Below are positions 37,746 to 46,661 of a DNA stretch of 64,000 bases, piece by piece; the stretch's first letter is position 1, and every line of letters starts with the position of its first letter. The translations under genes were made by a program, and so were the position numbers. The stretch lies in NCBI RefSeq assembly GCF_032062135.1, contig NC_092859.1:129086600-129150599 (forward strand), written 5' to 3'. The DNA is from Pyxicephalus adspersus (taxonomy: Eukaryota > Chordata > Amphibia > Anura > Pyxicephalidae). The notes under the pieces are model-generated. The model was given only the letters and a program-made list of their open reading frames with translations. It was not told the origin of the DNA and ran no database searches.

Positions 37746-40700
37746 AGTTTGCAGGTTCTCCCCATGTTTGCATGGGTTTTCCGGGGATACTCCCGTTTCC
37801 TCCCACTTGTACACATGTGCTTAGGTTAATTGGCTTCCTCCCAAAATTGACCTTACACTTAAAGACATTAACATATGACGTATGGTAGTGACATTAGATT
37901 GTGAGCCCCATTGAGGGACAGTTAGTGACATGTTTTATACTTTGTAGAGCTCTGCACAATATGTCAGCGCTATATAAATACTGTGAAATAATAATAATTA
38001 GTAACTGCCCATTGGACATTTACAGAGCACATCCAGCTTTAAAAAAAAGAAAAGGTTTACAGTGGAAAATATCAGCATTGCCCATACAAATAATAATCGC
38101 CATACATTTTTAAAGGTTAGCCAAAATAATGAACATTTACTCCGATTGGTCACTGTGGCTGCGCTTTAATAATAATCATCCCCTTTGTGGTGACCATAGC
38201 TTTGGTGATTTTTGTGACTATGGCTGGAATTGAATATTATGAAGAATATATACAGTATAGTTCAGCCTGAATAGGATTTAATTGCGCTTTCATTTTTAAG
38301 GCTTTTGCAGATATGCTAAAAGTGAATAAAACACTGAGGAGTCTTAATGTGGAAACAAACTTCATCACGGGCAGTGGAATCCTGGCTCTTGTGGAAGCCC
38401 TGAAACAGAACAAGTCCCTAACAGAGATCAAAATTGCCAATCAGGTAAATGTGTAATGATTTATTTAGCATGGCAGTGTGTGAGAGGATCCAGCCACAGC
38501 TCACATCTATTTTATTCTGCACAGAGACAGCAGCTGGGGACTGCCGTGGAAATGGAAATCGCTCAGATGCTTGAAGGGAATTCAACAATTCTGAAATTTG
38601 GATATCAGTTTACACAGCAAGGTCCAAGGACCAGAGCAGCAGCAGCCATTACAAAGAATAATGACTTAGGTAAATGTCTATTGTGATAATATTCCCTGTA
38701 CAGAGCATTGAGCACTATAGCAATAGGCAGCTGCAGATTTCTATTTCTGTCCTGCAAAGATCAACAGAAGTCAGGCATCAGGTGTAGGAAATTCTAGTAT
38801 TGCTGCAGACTACAACACACTGCACAGTCCAACAAATATATAAATATATATATATATATCTTTTCATTTTCTAGTAAGTTTTTCTCAATGTCAACAATAT
38901 CTTACTTATCAATTTAAATGTTCCCAATCAGTACTCACAAAATTGGTATCTTAGTTTTTAATATCTGGCAAAGCATTACTCTACCAAACAATTTCCTAAA
39001 TCTTTCAGAGTCCCAATGAGATATTTGCAGTTGAGTTCCCAATCTGAAAACCTGTAATGCTGTTTATGCGTGTGGGGGATTATTAATTTATGATTAATGA
39101 AGAATCACAGATCAGGATTTGCTGGCACTCACTTAGTGAAAGCACCCGAAACTCCAAGGTAGATTGGAGCACAGGCAGGAATCATGGCAGGCAGATCACA
39201 TTGTTTGACCATTGTCTGAGCCAAGCAGTTCTTATCCACCACTAAAATTACAACTGTGGTTGGGGATGACCCTTTACAATTGTGGAAACTCAGCTATCTT
39301 TTCTATTGACGTTTTTAGGCTTTTAGTGAATCATTTATTCATTTTGCAACATCCTTCAATTAAGAAATAGGTTGGTACTTAGACACAGCAGAATGTTTAA
39401 AGTTTACTCACCTCACCTTGCGATGCCGATCCCTTCACCTGGTCATTTTTCGGTTTGGGACCTTCGGTCATCTTGATTAGCCATGCTGGAAATATGTAAC
39501 TTCCACACATGTGGACGGAAGTTAAATTTATTCCATCATTAATGTATGCTGATAATGAACGGTGAGCTGTGCACATGGATCTTAGTGTTCATTCTATAAA
39601 AGATTGCAAACATACAGGTAATTTTGTTTTTTGCAAAAGAGACAAAGCCTATATTTTACATGTAAAGGAGCTGGTTGCTTGCAATTTTTTACCATATCAA
39701 GATTAATTCTGCTTTAACATTTACCTTTGGAAGAATTAGGTAATCTACAAGATGCTGGCGTATGTACCAGTGGCAAATACTGTGATAGCCTGCTGCATCC
39801 TTGTATTCCTGTTTTCCAAGCCAAGACTTCTGTCCAGCTTTCTGAGTCATCCGAAATATATTTCTAGATTATGTCAAAGGGAGAAAGGAACATTCCCTCA
39901 CTAGCAGCATCCAGTTCTAAATTTAGTGAAGTAACAGAACCATTACTTCTCCTTCTATGTCGTTTTTGTATAAAATAAAATTGGCACTTTCAAACTCCTG
40001 CAAGCTGGTGAAACACGATGGACTGGGATCCTATATTATAGTGATAGCTTTGCATGGATACTTGGGTAGGCTGGGACACTATTTAGCAAAAGAAATTGCA
40101 AAATATATGTAGTACATTTAAATTGTGTTTTCAATAATAGACTGGCTTCATTTATATAACATTTTACCTGTCTTGTATAGAGTATTGAGTGAAGCAGTTC
40201 AAAATAGTATATCTGGTATCATAGTGTGGGTACTAAATTAGGCTGGCCCATTATTTTGTAACATGTATGGCACCATTACATAGGTATAAATGTTGGTGCA
40301 GATAGATCGATTCTTAAGGTGTTGAATGCGAAGGTTTTGGCAGTCATTTCAGCTATGAATGTATGGAAGCTGACCTTTGTTGATCTTTCTGTAAATCCTG
40401 ATTTCCTGCTACTCAAAGTGACCCTCTTGCTTTCTGTGTCACTAATCCCAGATATGTATGCAGAATGTGCAGATTGAATAAAGCTGAACTCCTGATCTGC
40501 ATGCTTGTTCTGGGCCAGTTTTGAAACTAAAGAAATTTGGGTCGGCACCATGGCAGATATTTTTGGAGTATATTGAGTCTTTGACAGCCTTTTTTTTTCT
40601 TTCAATTGCTTTTGGCTCTGTAAGACTCAGAGGTGCTTTAAGACATTCAAAGAGGCACAAGGTTTAGCACCGTAAACCCTGTGGACTATATTATCCATTC

Positions 40701-42651
40701 GGTAGACACATCTGTGTCTCAGCTGGATTGGACTTTTATGGACAGCAGATGTTGCCCCCCTCAGTAGGGTAGCGGGGATTGCTAAATATGTCTATACATA
40801 CAGTCGTATTTATCCCTGCTCTGATTAGGTTATAGCAGATCTCCAGGAAGCCAGATCATCCACACATCTGATTGCAGATCTTTGCCAGTGATGCATGTGT
40901 TGTATTTACCTCCCTATACATTTACTTAGATCTTGAGCTCCCTCTTGTGGAATCCATTAGAAGTATACAATGGTACAAAATCTACAGATCTATTGATCAA
41001 ACACTTCATTAATGTGCTGCAACTTTTTACATAAGTCCCTATTAACAAGCACGGAAAAAAAAAACAAATTTAGAAATGCAGTGTTTTTAGTTCCTAATAA
41101 CTTTAAAAATATATATATGGACCAATCAGACTGTTGTGTATTGCACAAAATATTATATNNNNNNNNNNNNNNNNNNNNNNNNNNNNNNNNNNNNNNNNNN
41201 NNNNNNNNNNNNNNNNNNNNNNNNNNNNNNNNNNNNNNNNNNNNNNNNNNNNNNNNNNNNNNNNNNNNNNNNNNNNNNNNNNNNNNNNNNNNNNNNNNNN
41301 NNNNNNNNNNNNNNNNNNNNNNNNNNNNNNNNNNNNNNNNNNNNNNNNNNNNNNNNNNNNNNNNNNNNNNNNNNNNNNNNNNNNNNNNNNNNNNNNNNNN
41401 NNNNNNNNNNNNNNNNNNNNNNNNNNNNNNNNNNNNNNNNCCTGGGGCTTTTTGTACTCCCAATTACTACATTCCCCCATTAGAACCTGGAGCCCAAATC
41501 TATTGTAAGTTGAATGTAAAAATAGTGTTGAGGCTTAGTCGTGTACACACGTTCAATATTTGTTGCTGGAAACAATCAGAGACAGATGAATAAACAAGTG
41601 ATGTACACACAGTGCCGTTCTGTTCTGAAGAGAGGGGGGAGGGGAAAATGAGTGAGCAGCACCCCGTTGTGCTCTCCTCTATTGACTTGCACATAGCCTT
41701 ACACAGGGTTGATGTTTCCCATTTACCTCCCCCACCACACACACACAGAAGTATTTGGTCCTGGCAACTGGCTGCTCAGCCAAACTACTCCAACCTGGAA
41801 GGAAGGTACATGTGTCTTCTTACGTGAAAACATTGGGTATTTACCGGTGGTTCAGTAAGGAGTGGTGGGGAAACTTAATAAGTCAACATAAGTCAGTATC
41901 TGATGGGGGTTTTTATTAAAAGAGTTTCTGCTGCTTTTCCCTGAATGGCAAAATTAAAAAATGTAGAACTAAACTTACCTTCAGTGAGTTTGCTTTCTAA
42001 AACTTCTGTGTTGCAATGTAACTCCCTTGCTGCCATCAACATCTTCAACTGGCTTCAGTAGCTTTGCCCACTTTGGCTAGTACAGTGTACTTTCTAAAGA
42101 GACTTGCAAGCTGGAAAGCAGGACAGTATGTCTCTTCTGCAATAAGAACTACTGCTCACATGTTTAGTAGATGACTTTCCTGTAAAGAGAATGCAGATCA
42201 GGAGTTCGGACTTCACAGGCTACATACTTGTATTGGGTCAGTAGTTATACAGCATGGGTAAGAACAATACATTACCAAGTCAAGTGAACAATGGTGACGT
42301 ACTAATCTATGTCTGTGTATGTGTATGGCAATAGCAACGCTAGCTGCACATGATATAATTCTTTGAGGTTAGTGTTCTTTTGCAAACACGATAAATAGAT
42401 ATTTTTCAAAGTTATTTAGATATAGAAAATATTCAATTTTGTGTCACTGTCATTTTTTACTTTATTGTTGTATTGATCTACACTTATGCCTTAGGTATAA
42501 CATGTATCCGTATTTCTTCATTAATCATGCACAGTCTGTGAACTGCTCAAGGCAGGCCAATCACAATTCTTTCATTGTAATTTCCAATGACCTGGGGTAT
42601 TTTTTTATCTCTACAGTTCGTCAGAAACGAGTTGAAAGGGAGCATCAATAG
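13928..42651 (+). CDS. Tropomodulin, TMOD2-like (spliced gene, nine coding exons)
   Basis: Tropomodulins cap the slow-growing (pointed) ends of actin filaments and bind tropomyosin. Nine exons join in frame at GT-AG sites: 13962-14087, 18146-18302, 33415-33537, 34299-34373, 35426-35556, 37006-37113, 38301-38444, 38525-38669 and 42617-42651. They give 1,044 bp: 347 codons plus stop, against about 351 in human TMOD2 (from memory). The N-terminal half (residues about 1-160) carries the tropomyosin-binding and first actin-binding segments. Residues about 165-337 form the leucine-rich-repeat actin-binding domain, with the signatures [30 protein letters not shown] and QQGPR. Many diagnostic positions match my memory of TMOD2 ([33 protein letters not shown]). 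The C-terminus (VEREHQ) and the N of NALLPAGF look like TMOD3. The TMOD2/3 clade is secure; the exact orthologue is less so. No frameshift or internal stop was seen. Confidence 0.93.
15948..16065. mobile_element. Diverged copy of the 30,609 palindromic element
   Basis: Shares GACATTCACTGAAACATTCC and ends CTTTATAAATCAACCCC, in the first coding-side intron of tropomodulin. The inner palindrome is GGTGGAGAATC / GATTCCCCACC. Confidence 0.6.
18146..18302 (+). CDS. tmod2: Tropomodulin coding exon 2
   Basis: The exon follows a TTCATTTCCAG acceptor and ends at GAAAG|GTAATG, phase 1. It encodes [16 protein letters not shown], then FDREHLL and the block [13 protein letters not shown], which belong to the first actin-capping and linker segment of tropomodulins (residues 43-94). 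The open frame runs about 100 bp upstream into the intron, but that part (before 18146) has no family similarity and is intronic. Confidence 0.95.
18811..19113. mobile_element. Tigger/pogo-like non-autonomous element
   Basis: CAGTAGAACCTCAGGGAATG on the left and GGATAATCAGGGTTCTACTG on the right are inverted ends of the pogo/Tigger kind. TA precedes the left end; the right flank is AA, so the TA target duplication is decayed on one side. There is no transposase inside. It lies in the 15-kb tropomodulin intron. Confidence 0.75.
19941..20105 (-). mobile_element. Hairpin element copy F (intronic)
   Basis: Left end TAGTGTTTAACC, right end GCTGGGGAGAACACTG, with the same internal hairpin. The flanks AATAT and ATATG share ATAT only out of register, so the target duplication is unclear. 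It lies in the 15-kb tropomodulin intron. Confidence 0.78.
20795..20990. mobile_element. Fold-back element with a perfect 15-bp central palindrome
   Basis: AAGCTGCTTCATCAG (20872-20886) and its exact complement (20889-20903) are two bases apart. The similarity extends outward: ATGTTGAAAACGTTTCCCAG on the left is mirrored by AACGTCTTCAACAT on the right. A diverged relative is at about 4,783-4,870 (TAGTTTGTCACATTC ... GTTGAGAACATTTT). Confidence 0.65.
21098..21414 (-). mobile_element. tRNA-derived SINE, reverse orientation
   Basis: Reads on the minus strand as a degraded tRNA-like head, then GGTTCCTATCC-type B box, ATGGAGTTTGTATGTTCACC, GGAAACC/TCCTCCCAC, and a tail with GCGCTATTTC and AATAATAAT. 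Same family as 45,686, 32,719, 37,742 and 56,584. Confidence 0.8.
22805..23221 (+). mobile_element. hAT-type non-autonomous element, 8-bp target duplication
   Basis: Same family. Ends CAGGGGTATCAAACTC and GAGTTTGACACCCCTG; ATTTAGAC is repeated at 22797-22804 and 23222-23229. It lies in the 15-kb tropomodulin intron. Confidence 0.92.
23240..23816. mobile_element. Probable DNA element with TACTCAAGTATAAGCC ends
   Basis: GTATACTCAAGTATAAGCC near the left and GGCTTATACTTGAGTC at about 23,735-23,753 are inverted copies. A second inner and outer pair is less clear, so limits are approximate. I recognise the motif as belonging to a widespread vertebrate DNA-transposon family but cannot name it. Confidence 0.55.
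24870..24994 (-). mobile_element. SINE-tail-related element, type 2
   Basis: TTATTATTAAACAACAGCAC, CAGTGACACAGGAGGAGGAG and AGAGCTTACAATCTATGAG. Same arrangement as at 60,057 and 61,111. Confidence 0.7.
25390..26055. mobile_element. Non-autonomous DNA element with CCGTGTTTCCCCGAAAATAA ends
   Basis: Inverted ends of at least 24 bp with a TA on each side (25390-25391 and 26054-26055). The repeated motif AGGTCTTATTTTCGGGGTAG occurs near the right end. The central part (about 25,785-25,925) is GC-rich and palindromic, unlike its surroundings. Family not assigned; the TA flanks suggest a Tc1/mariner-type target. No transposase frame. Confidence 0.8.
27134..27615 (-). mobile_element. hAT-type non-autonomous element, 8-bp target duplication
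   Basis: Same family, reverse. Ends CAGGGGTGTCAAACTC and GAGTTTGACACCCCTG, almost perfectly complementary; ATCTTGGG is repeated at 27126-27133 and 27616-27623. The interior has at least three tandem-like CCGCTGGTCTATAG/CGCATAGGCAGAGAG modules, one more than in the copy at 10735-11083. Confidence 0.92.
28440..28765 (+). repeat. Dispersed repeat carrying a YY1-like motif
   Basis: Starts near AAAGTGGAACTGAACCCC and contains GCCGCCATCTT (28504-28514). It ends near TTTTTAAAGAGGAACG. Related to 60,455-60,750 and, more weakly, to 39,405, 41,957, 49,436 and 53,990. Confidence 0.55.
29006..29192. mobile_element. Palindromic element related to 33,668-33,868
   Basis: GGGGCTGATTTATTAAAGC starts the left arm. 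CTGGTATGGATTT ... AAATCCATTCCAG forms the inner palindrome and CTTCACTGATGAA mirrors TTCATCAGTGAA. Confidence 0.7.
30609..30753. mobile_element. Palindromic element with GTCTATTTATAAAG ends
   Basis: Arms 30609-30653 and 30709-30753 are 45 nt each and complementary at 41 positions. A related, shorter copy lies at about 15,948-16,065 and another end at about 12,216. Fold-back type non-autonomous DNA element. Confidence 0.8.
32719..32983 (+). mobile_element. tRNA-derived SINE with internal deletion
   Basis: GGGCAGCACGGTGGCTCAGA then GGTTAGCACTCTGG is the best-preserved tRNA-like head here (A box TGGCTCAGAGG). The middle, from the B box to the ACTCCCACATTCC block, is shortened. The tail ends TGCAATATAAATACTGTATA. 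Confidence 0.85.
33415..33537 (+). CDS. tmod2: Tropomodulin coding exon 3
   Basis: The acceptor is TTCACACAG and the exon begins GTAAGGTG, so the exon's own first bases resemble a donor; the reading frame shows that the acceptor is used. It encodes [19 protein letters not shown] followed by [20 protein letters not shown], the central tropomyosin-binding region. The donor is GCTA|GTAAGT, phase 1. This exon is separated from the previous one by a 15.1-kb intron, the largest in the gene. Confidence 0.95.
33668..33868. mobile_element. Palindromic element with TGGGCCTGATTTATTAAAGC ends
   Basis: Left end TGGGCCTGATTTATTAAAGC, right end CTTTATTAAATCAGCCCA. Contains GGTGATCCAGTGAACCTG and ATGGATCTGGTTCAGGAT. 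Copies also occur at about 34,602 (left half) and 29,006. It lies 130 bp after a tropomodulin exon. Confidence 0.75.
34299..34373 (+). CDS. tmod2: Tropomodulin coding exon 4 (variable linker)
   Basis: The 75-bp exon lies between CTTGTAG and GAA|GTAAGA and keeps phase 1 on both sides. It encodes [20 protein letters not shown] and a short tail. Only the first four residues match the family's conserved I/VLGx(H) segment; the rest is glycine- and acid-rich and about four residues shorter than the corresponding part of human TMOD2 as I remember it. This is the most divergent exon in the gene. Splice sites and phase support it as real. Confidence 0.88.
34602..34720 (+). mobile_element. Left half of a GGGCC-TTTAATAAAGC palindromic element
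   Basis: GGGCCGTGTTTAATAAAGC then GGTGATCCAGTGAACCTAG, as in 33,668-33,868; the right arm is absent. Confidence 0.6.
34776..34833. repeat. Intronic hairpin with 27-nt arms
   Basis: Arms 34776-34802 and 34807-34833 pair at all but two positions around a 4-base loop (GTTT). Core word CAGTCAAACAGT and its complement. Follows the half element at 34,602. Confidence 0.75.
35426..35556 (+). CDS. tmod2: Tropomodulin coding exon 5
   Basis: The exon lies between CTTTCAG and AAG|GTAACA and ends in phase 0. It encodes [20 protein letters not shown], then [13 protein letters not shown] and VNLNNIK. The proline-rich [10 protein letters not shown] stretch is a tropomodulin signature, and VNLNNIK opens the leucine-rich-repeat domain. 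Confidence 0.96.
35612..36225 (+). pseudogene. Tc1-like transposase relic
   Basis: The left end reads CACTCACTGGTAACGTTATT then AGGTACACCTG after a TA, the terminal repeat of a common fish and frog Tc1 family. Decayed transposase sequence follows: GGCTACAGCAGCAGAAG, GTGCCACTCCTGTCAGCTA, CCTGGTTTGATAACTC (around the first catalytic aspartate) and CAGCAGGATAACACGCCA (QQDN-type motif with the second aspartate). The segment before the first block is deleted, several frames are broken, and similarity stops after the QQDN motif. The third catalytic residue and the right terminal repeat are therefore missing. It is inactive and sits in a tropomodulin intron. Confidence 0.88.
37006..37113 (+). CDS. 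tmod2: Tropomodulin coding exon 6
   Basis: The exon lies between CCATTTTAG and ATA|GTAAGT, 36 codons, phase 0 at both ends. It encodes [19 protein letters not shown] and the repeat [14 protein letters not shown] of the leucine-rich-repeat domain. Confidence 0.96.
37673..37742. repeat. (TA)n microsatellite
   Basis: About 35 uninterrupted TA units in a tropomodulin intron, abutting a truncated SINE. Confidence 0.98.
37742..37998 (+). mobile_element. 5'-truncated tRNA-derived SINE beginning at a (TA)n run
   Basis: ATGGAGTTTGCAGGTTCTCC, GGTTAATTGGCTTCCTCCC, CATTAGATTGTGAGCCCC and the tail GCGCTATATAAATACTGTG with AATAATAAT. The tRNA-like head is replaced by the microsatellite. Confidence 0.85.
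38301..38444 (+). CDS. tmod2: Tropomodulin coding exon 7
   Basis: The exon lies between TTTTTAAG and CAG|GTAAAT, 48 codons, phase 0. It encodes [20 protein letters not shown], then [17 protein letters not shown] and the repeat LTEIKIANQ. The acceptor ends in AAG rather than CAG or TAG, which is allowed but less common. Confidence 0.95.
38525..38669 (+). CDS. tmod2: Tropomodulin coding exon 8
   Basis: The exon follows an unusually short 80-bp intron (38445-38524) with acceptor TTCTGCACAG. It encodes [34 protein letters not shown] and AITKNNDL. This is the last repeat and C-terminal helix of the actin-binding domain. The donor is TTAG|GTAAAT, phase 1. Confidence 0.96.
41159..41440. other. Assembly gap (282 N) inside the last tropomodulin intron
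   Basis: A run of N. The left flank is AT-rich (ATATATAT). Open frames spanning it are artefacts. Confidence 0.99.
41529..41705. mobile_element. Fragment related to the GTACACAC-ended elements
   Basis: GTGTACACACGTTCAATATT then GATGTACACACAGTGCCGTT and a purine block. Similar words recur at 55,930-56,190. Limits are approximate and the gap at 41,159-41,440 lies just upstream. Confidence 0.5.
42617..42651 (+). CDS. tmod2: Tropomodulin last coding exon and stop codon
   Basis: The acceptor TCTCTACAG is followed by 35 bp that complete the V codon and encode [10 protein letters not shown], then TAG at 42649-42651. A basic tail of about eleven residues is standard for TMOD2 and TMOD3. The intron before it (38670-42616) contains a 282-base assembly gap, but the phase and the family-typical tail make the link secure. 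Confidence 0.92.
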
Positions 42652-43204
42652 GCTGAGAGAAGATGAATTTACAGGGGACACCTCGGTTCAGAGGAAAGGG
42701 AAACACAGTTGTAAGACTGTGACAGCTGCACTATAAGGGCAGTCTTATTGGACTACTTTCCGTTGCTGATTTTACAAGATTTCATGTTAGTCACAGCACT
42801 AGTAAAGGTGACATTGAGGAAAATATTATCCAAATACCTGCACTTCTCACCAATGCTGACCCAGTGTAGATTGTACAGACATCCCGTGGTGTAAAAAGCA
42901 TGGAGGTTTCAATGTTTGGGTCACCTACTTGATATTAATGTTGCCAATCCTAAGGTGCTGTCATGTGACCATGTTTGTTACGTACGTAGAATCGCTGCGT
43001 TTTCATATATCATCTATAAGCTAGTGCTTTTTTAAAATATATTTTTACATTTGTTCTTGTTTTAGGAGAAATACAACAAAACATTTGGATATTGCAGCAT
43101 TTCTAGTTCCTCTTGGCTTATATTTTGCATGCAGTGGGTAAATTGACAAAGAAAGCCAAATAATTACTGTTTTATAATGAAAACATCAATGCTGACAGCA
43201 GTGG

Positions 43205-43210
43205 AATAAA
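43205..43210 (+). promoter_or_regulatory. Candidate polyadenylation signal (proximal)
   Basis: The first AATAAA after the tropomodulin stop codon, about 555 bp downstream. It fits a short 3' UTR, but no strong downstream GT-rich element was recognised, so use is uncertain. Confidence 0.3.
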
Positions 43211-44299
43211 TGCCATAGCAGCTCTCATGGCTCAGGATTTTTAAGAGAACAACAATGGGCTGTTTCCTTATGCTGAAATCTCTGGGTCTGAGATACATGG
43301 GAAAATCAGCTTCTTTTATTACCACCATCTATCTAAATATGATAATAGAGCAGCAGCAGGGATTTGTCCTTTCTTTGTCTTTTCTTTAATTCATAGTAGG
43401 GGTTCTGCCTATAAAAAAAGCCAGTGCTGTCCTGCTTTGGTCAGTGTCTGGTTCCAGTTCTGGTAAGACTGTGAACAATTGGTGGATGATCGTCAGACAG
43501 AGAGCGATCTCTGCTCTTCACTAATTACTTGTGGCATTGTACAGTACAGTGAGGACCTATTTACACCTAAACATTTAAGAACCCATGTTGTGCACTTTGT
43601 TAACTTATTTTAATGCACACTATTCCATTCTAAAGTGTAATTGGATCGTTGGCAGGTTATCCAGACCCCCTATCTGTCTTCTTCTCTCATATGCCTAAAT
43701 AAGGACAAACTCTCCTGAAGATTGAATAGAGAATACACCATGAATGTTTGGGATTGATTTAAAATAGTTCAACAAATGGTTTTGTGGCTTGATGAATGCT
43801 TTCTTATTAGATTGGAAAAGAAAAGTATAGGACTAGCAGGGGCGTCTGCGGGCTGGACAGCATACGGTGGTGCACTTACATCTAAAATGTGTTTTTCATA
43901 TTTTTTTTTAATTCTGAGAAAAATTCTCAGAGAGTAGTGTCTCAAGGATATTTTCATATTTTTTAGCTTTCAAGATACGAGAAAAATTACATTTCAATGT
44001 TGATGCCTGATATAGGTGCTTTTTCTAGATGCAAAACTGCAGTAAGTAGGAGCATGCAGTATTTTGTAAATCACACAGCATTGGACAGCATGCATAGAAG
44101 TCTGTTTCTGAACTGGCCTTTATGTCTGATTATTAACAGAATTCTGAAGACACCATGCCATGTGTTCTGGGCTTCCAGATTCGAAAACGTTTATGCTCAT
44201 ATATAAAGTCACTATAGAGATATTACTATTTGACTTAACTTATTTTTAACTTGATTAAGTTGAGCCCAATATGGGCAAGATAAAACACATATTTCAAAA

Positions 44300-44424
44300 G
44301 CCCCGATGTATCAATCTGCAGTAAGCACTTAAACTACCTTAAATTGTGCATAAGGCATGTTTAAACATTCCTTAAGTGATATTTAACACACATCTTTTTC
44401 AGCTGTAGCATGATGAATCAGGGC
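44300..44424. mobile_element. Palindromic element with GCCCCGATGTATCA ends
   Basis: Left GCCCCGATGTATCAATCTGC and right GCTGTAGCATGATGAATCA then GGGC are imperfect inverted repeats. Confidence 0.55.
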
Positions 44425-45685
44425 ACTTACCACTTATCTACCCATATTCCTATGCATCCTAGCATATTATAAAGAGTGTCCAATATAGAATATGCATAAT
44501 CTGTTACCATGATCTCTGTGTCGATAGCCATGATTATGAGCGTCACATTCAATCTACGTGTTCATAAGCTGTAATAAACATGGCCTCCATTCCATTTGCT
44601 TCTTGTTCTGCATTGCTAAAAATGGTATGTCCATTTACCTTCTGTAAAGCTGTAAATATATAATGTTGATATATAAGTAAATGATAAAAGATAAAAAATG
44701 AGAAACTGGAAAAACGATTCTTTAGTGGGCAGTAAAGACACGGTCTACGTCTACTCACCTATGTCTATCCAACTCTAGAAGGAAGCCTAGCTATGTTATC
44801 GTGTTTGTGGAGTCGGCAACACTCAAAGAAGAGACAACAGAACACAAATGTTATACGAAAACAAGTATTTAAAGCCAAATTCCAAGTTTGCTAAACACTT
44901 ATTTAAAACAAAGCTAGTCCTATATGCAAGGGTTAAATGAGCCAGTGGTGATTTAAATAGAAGTTTTTTTTACCTTATTCCCATGCCATGCTCCCACATG
45001 GGCTTTATTCTATGAAACCGATCTCCTGCAAACTGTTCATAAACCGATTGGGGCTGTGGCCACAGTTACTGACATCATGCCCTACAAAAAGACCAAGAGT
45101 TCAAGGACAGGAAGCAAAGAGAATTTTAAAGAGACATGAGAAAAACATTGTCCTCCATGAGTATGAGGAATCACTACTACCGTATTTACTGTACATCACC
45201 CCTAAACATTGCACTGTGGGGCTATCCCTAGTGCAAGGGGAACGTTTTTACTGAACCTAAAATTTAGCTCTAAATTGTTTTTTGAAATTGATATTTAATT
45301 GGGAGTTGACCTTCATACCTCCAATCTCCTAGAAGATTTTACTTTTAAAGCAAATCTATTAAAGTTCTTTTTTTTCATAGAAGATATCTTGGTGCATTTG
45401 CAGCATATGTGCCTAAGAAATTTCTTCCCTTAAAAGCAATTTCTGAGTGCGAGATTTGTTTCCGCAATCCCAGTATCCTGAGAGACAGAGAAGATTATCT
45501 GTCATCTCAAATAAAGAAAGCAAGCTTAATTAAAAAACAGCCTTTTAAATACAGCTCTAATATTACCATTGGGACTTCAGGTGAATTGCGTAGTTACAGC
45601 CACCACTAGAATCTTCAGTATCCAACACTTATAGGGGGCAAGTTCAGTGGGGCAGAAAACTGTTTCCTGATTCTCCCCTCTGCAC

Positions 45686-46008
45686 AGTATATAGCGCCAA
45701 TATATTATGAAGCACTGTACAACGTCCATAGACATGTCACTGGCTGTCCCTCAAAGGGGCTCACAATCTAATGTCCCTACCATAGTCATATGCCATTAAT
45801 ACAATCTATGGTCAATTTTAGGGGGAAGTCAATTAACCTCACTGCATGTTTTTGGAAAGTGGGAGGAAACTGGAGTACCCAGAGGAAACCCACACAACAC
45901 GGGGAGAACATGCAAACTCCATGCAGATAGTGTCCTGGCCGAGATTCAAACCAAGGACCTAGCGCTGCAAATGTCAGAGTGCAAACCACTCAGCCACCAT
46001 GTTGCCCA
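45686..46008 (-). mobile_element. tRNA-derived SINE, nearly complete, reverse
   Basis: From the tail (TATAGCGCCAATATATTATG) to the head (CCACTCAGCCACCATGTTGC). The B box is GGTTTGAATCTC on the minus strand. Confidence 0.88.
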
Positions 46009-46258
46009 TCAACATCAGCACGCTTGGAAATGTTATATGCAGATTCTTGCAGAAGCTGTATGTATGTAACATAGTTAACAAACAATGTTAAAATCAGACA
46101 CCCTCTGTTACTGAAGCCCTAATCTTGTTTCAGTTTTTCAGCTATGAACATAATTTGTAAATATTTAAATATGCTTTCCAATGCTTCTTTCTGAATTAAC
46201 ATAGCTCTGTATGAAAGAACAATAATCCAAAAACATACTATACCAACTATTATATACT

Positions 46259-46299
46259 AATACAGTTGATATTATAGCAAGTATTATATCAACTGTATT
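46259..46299. repeat. Hairpin with perfect 14-nt arms
   Basis: AATACAGTTGATAT (46259-46272) and its exact complement (46286-46299), 13-base loop, in AT-rich intergenic DNA. Confidence 0.7.
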
Positions 46300-46661
46300 T
46301 GGACAGTAAGTAAAGATAGTATAAAGTATATTAGTTTTTTTCTCTCCACATTTACTTGTGGATAAAACTTCTCAGTAAAATGACAGGGGCTGGGTAAAAC
46401 ATACTACTACATAATACTGCCAGGATTGTCTGTAGCATCATCTTTTATTCACATGGTTTACATTTTATTTTTTTTTAAATTGATGCTGCAACTGCTGTAA
46501 TACTTTTGGAAAGGTTATAGTTTGCCCAAAATCTGCCGCTGCCCCAGCTAAACATTTAAAAGTAAATGTAGAGAAAAATTACTATAAAAATGTGTAAAAA
46601 AAAAAAAGGATTTTCTATACTGAATTCTATCATTGCATTTGTGAATCTCTAGCTGTTACTA

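Larger units (their letters stand above)
42652..46661 (+). other. Probable tropomodulin 3' UTR and downstream DNA
   Basis: No open reading frame of note follows the stop. A canonical AATAAA lies at 43205-43210 and others occur later, so the transcript end is not fixed by the sequence. Long 3' UTRs are usual for TMOD2/TMOD3. A palindromic element (44300-44424) and a SINE (45686-46008) fall in this stretch. Confidence 0.4.

Noticed and set aside
40276..40660. Two overlapping minus-strand frames (109 and 72 codons)
   Set aside because: I could not match either to a known protein; they overlap in different frames and sit in a tropomodulin intron. Possibly an unrecognised repeat, but not supportable as a gene.
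41012..41593. Open frames of 115-193 codons on both strands
   Set aside because: They cross the 282-base gap of N and have no recognisable sequence outside it.
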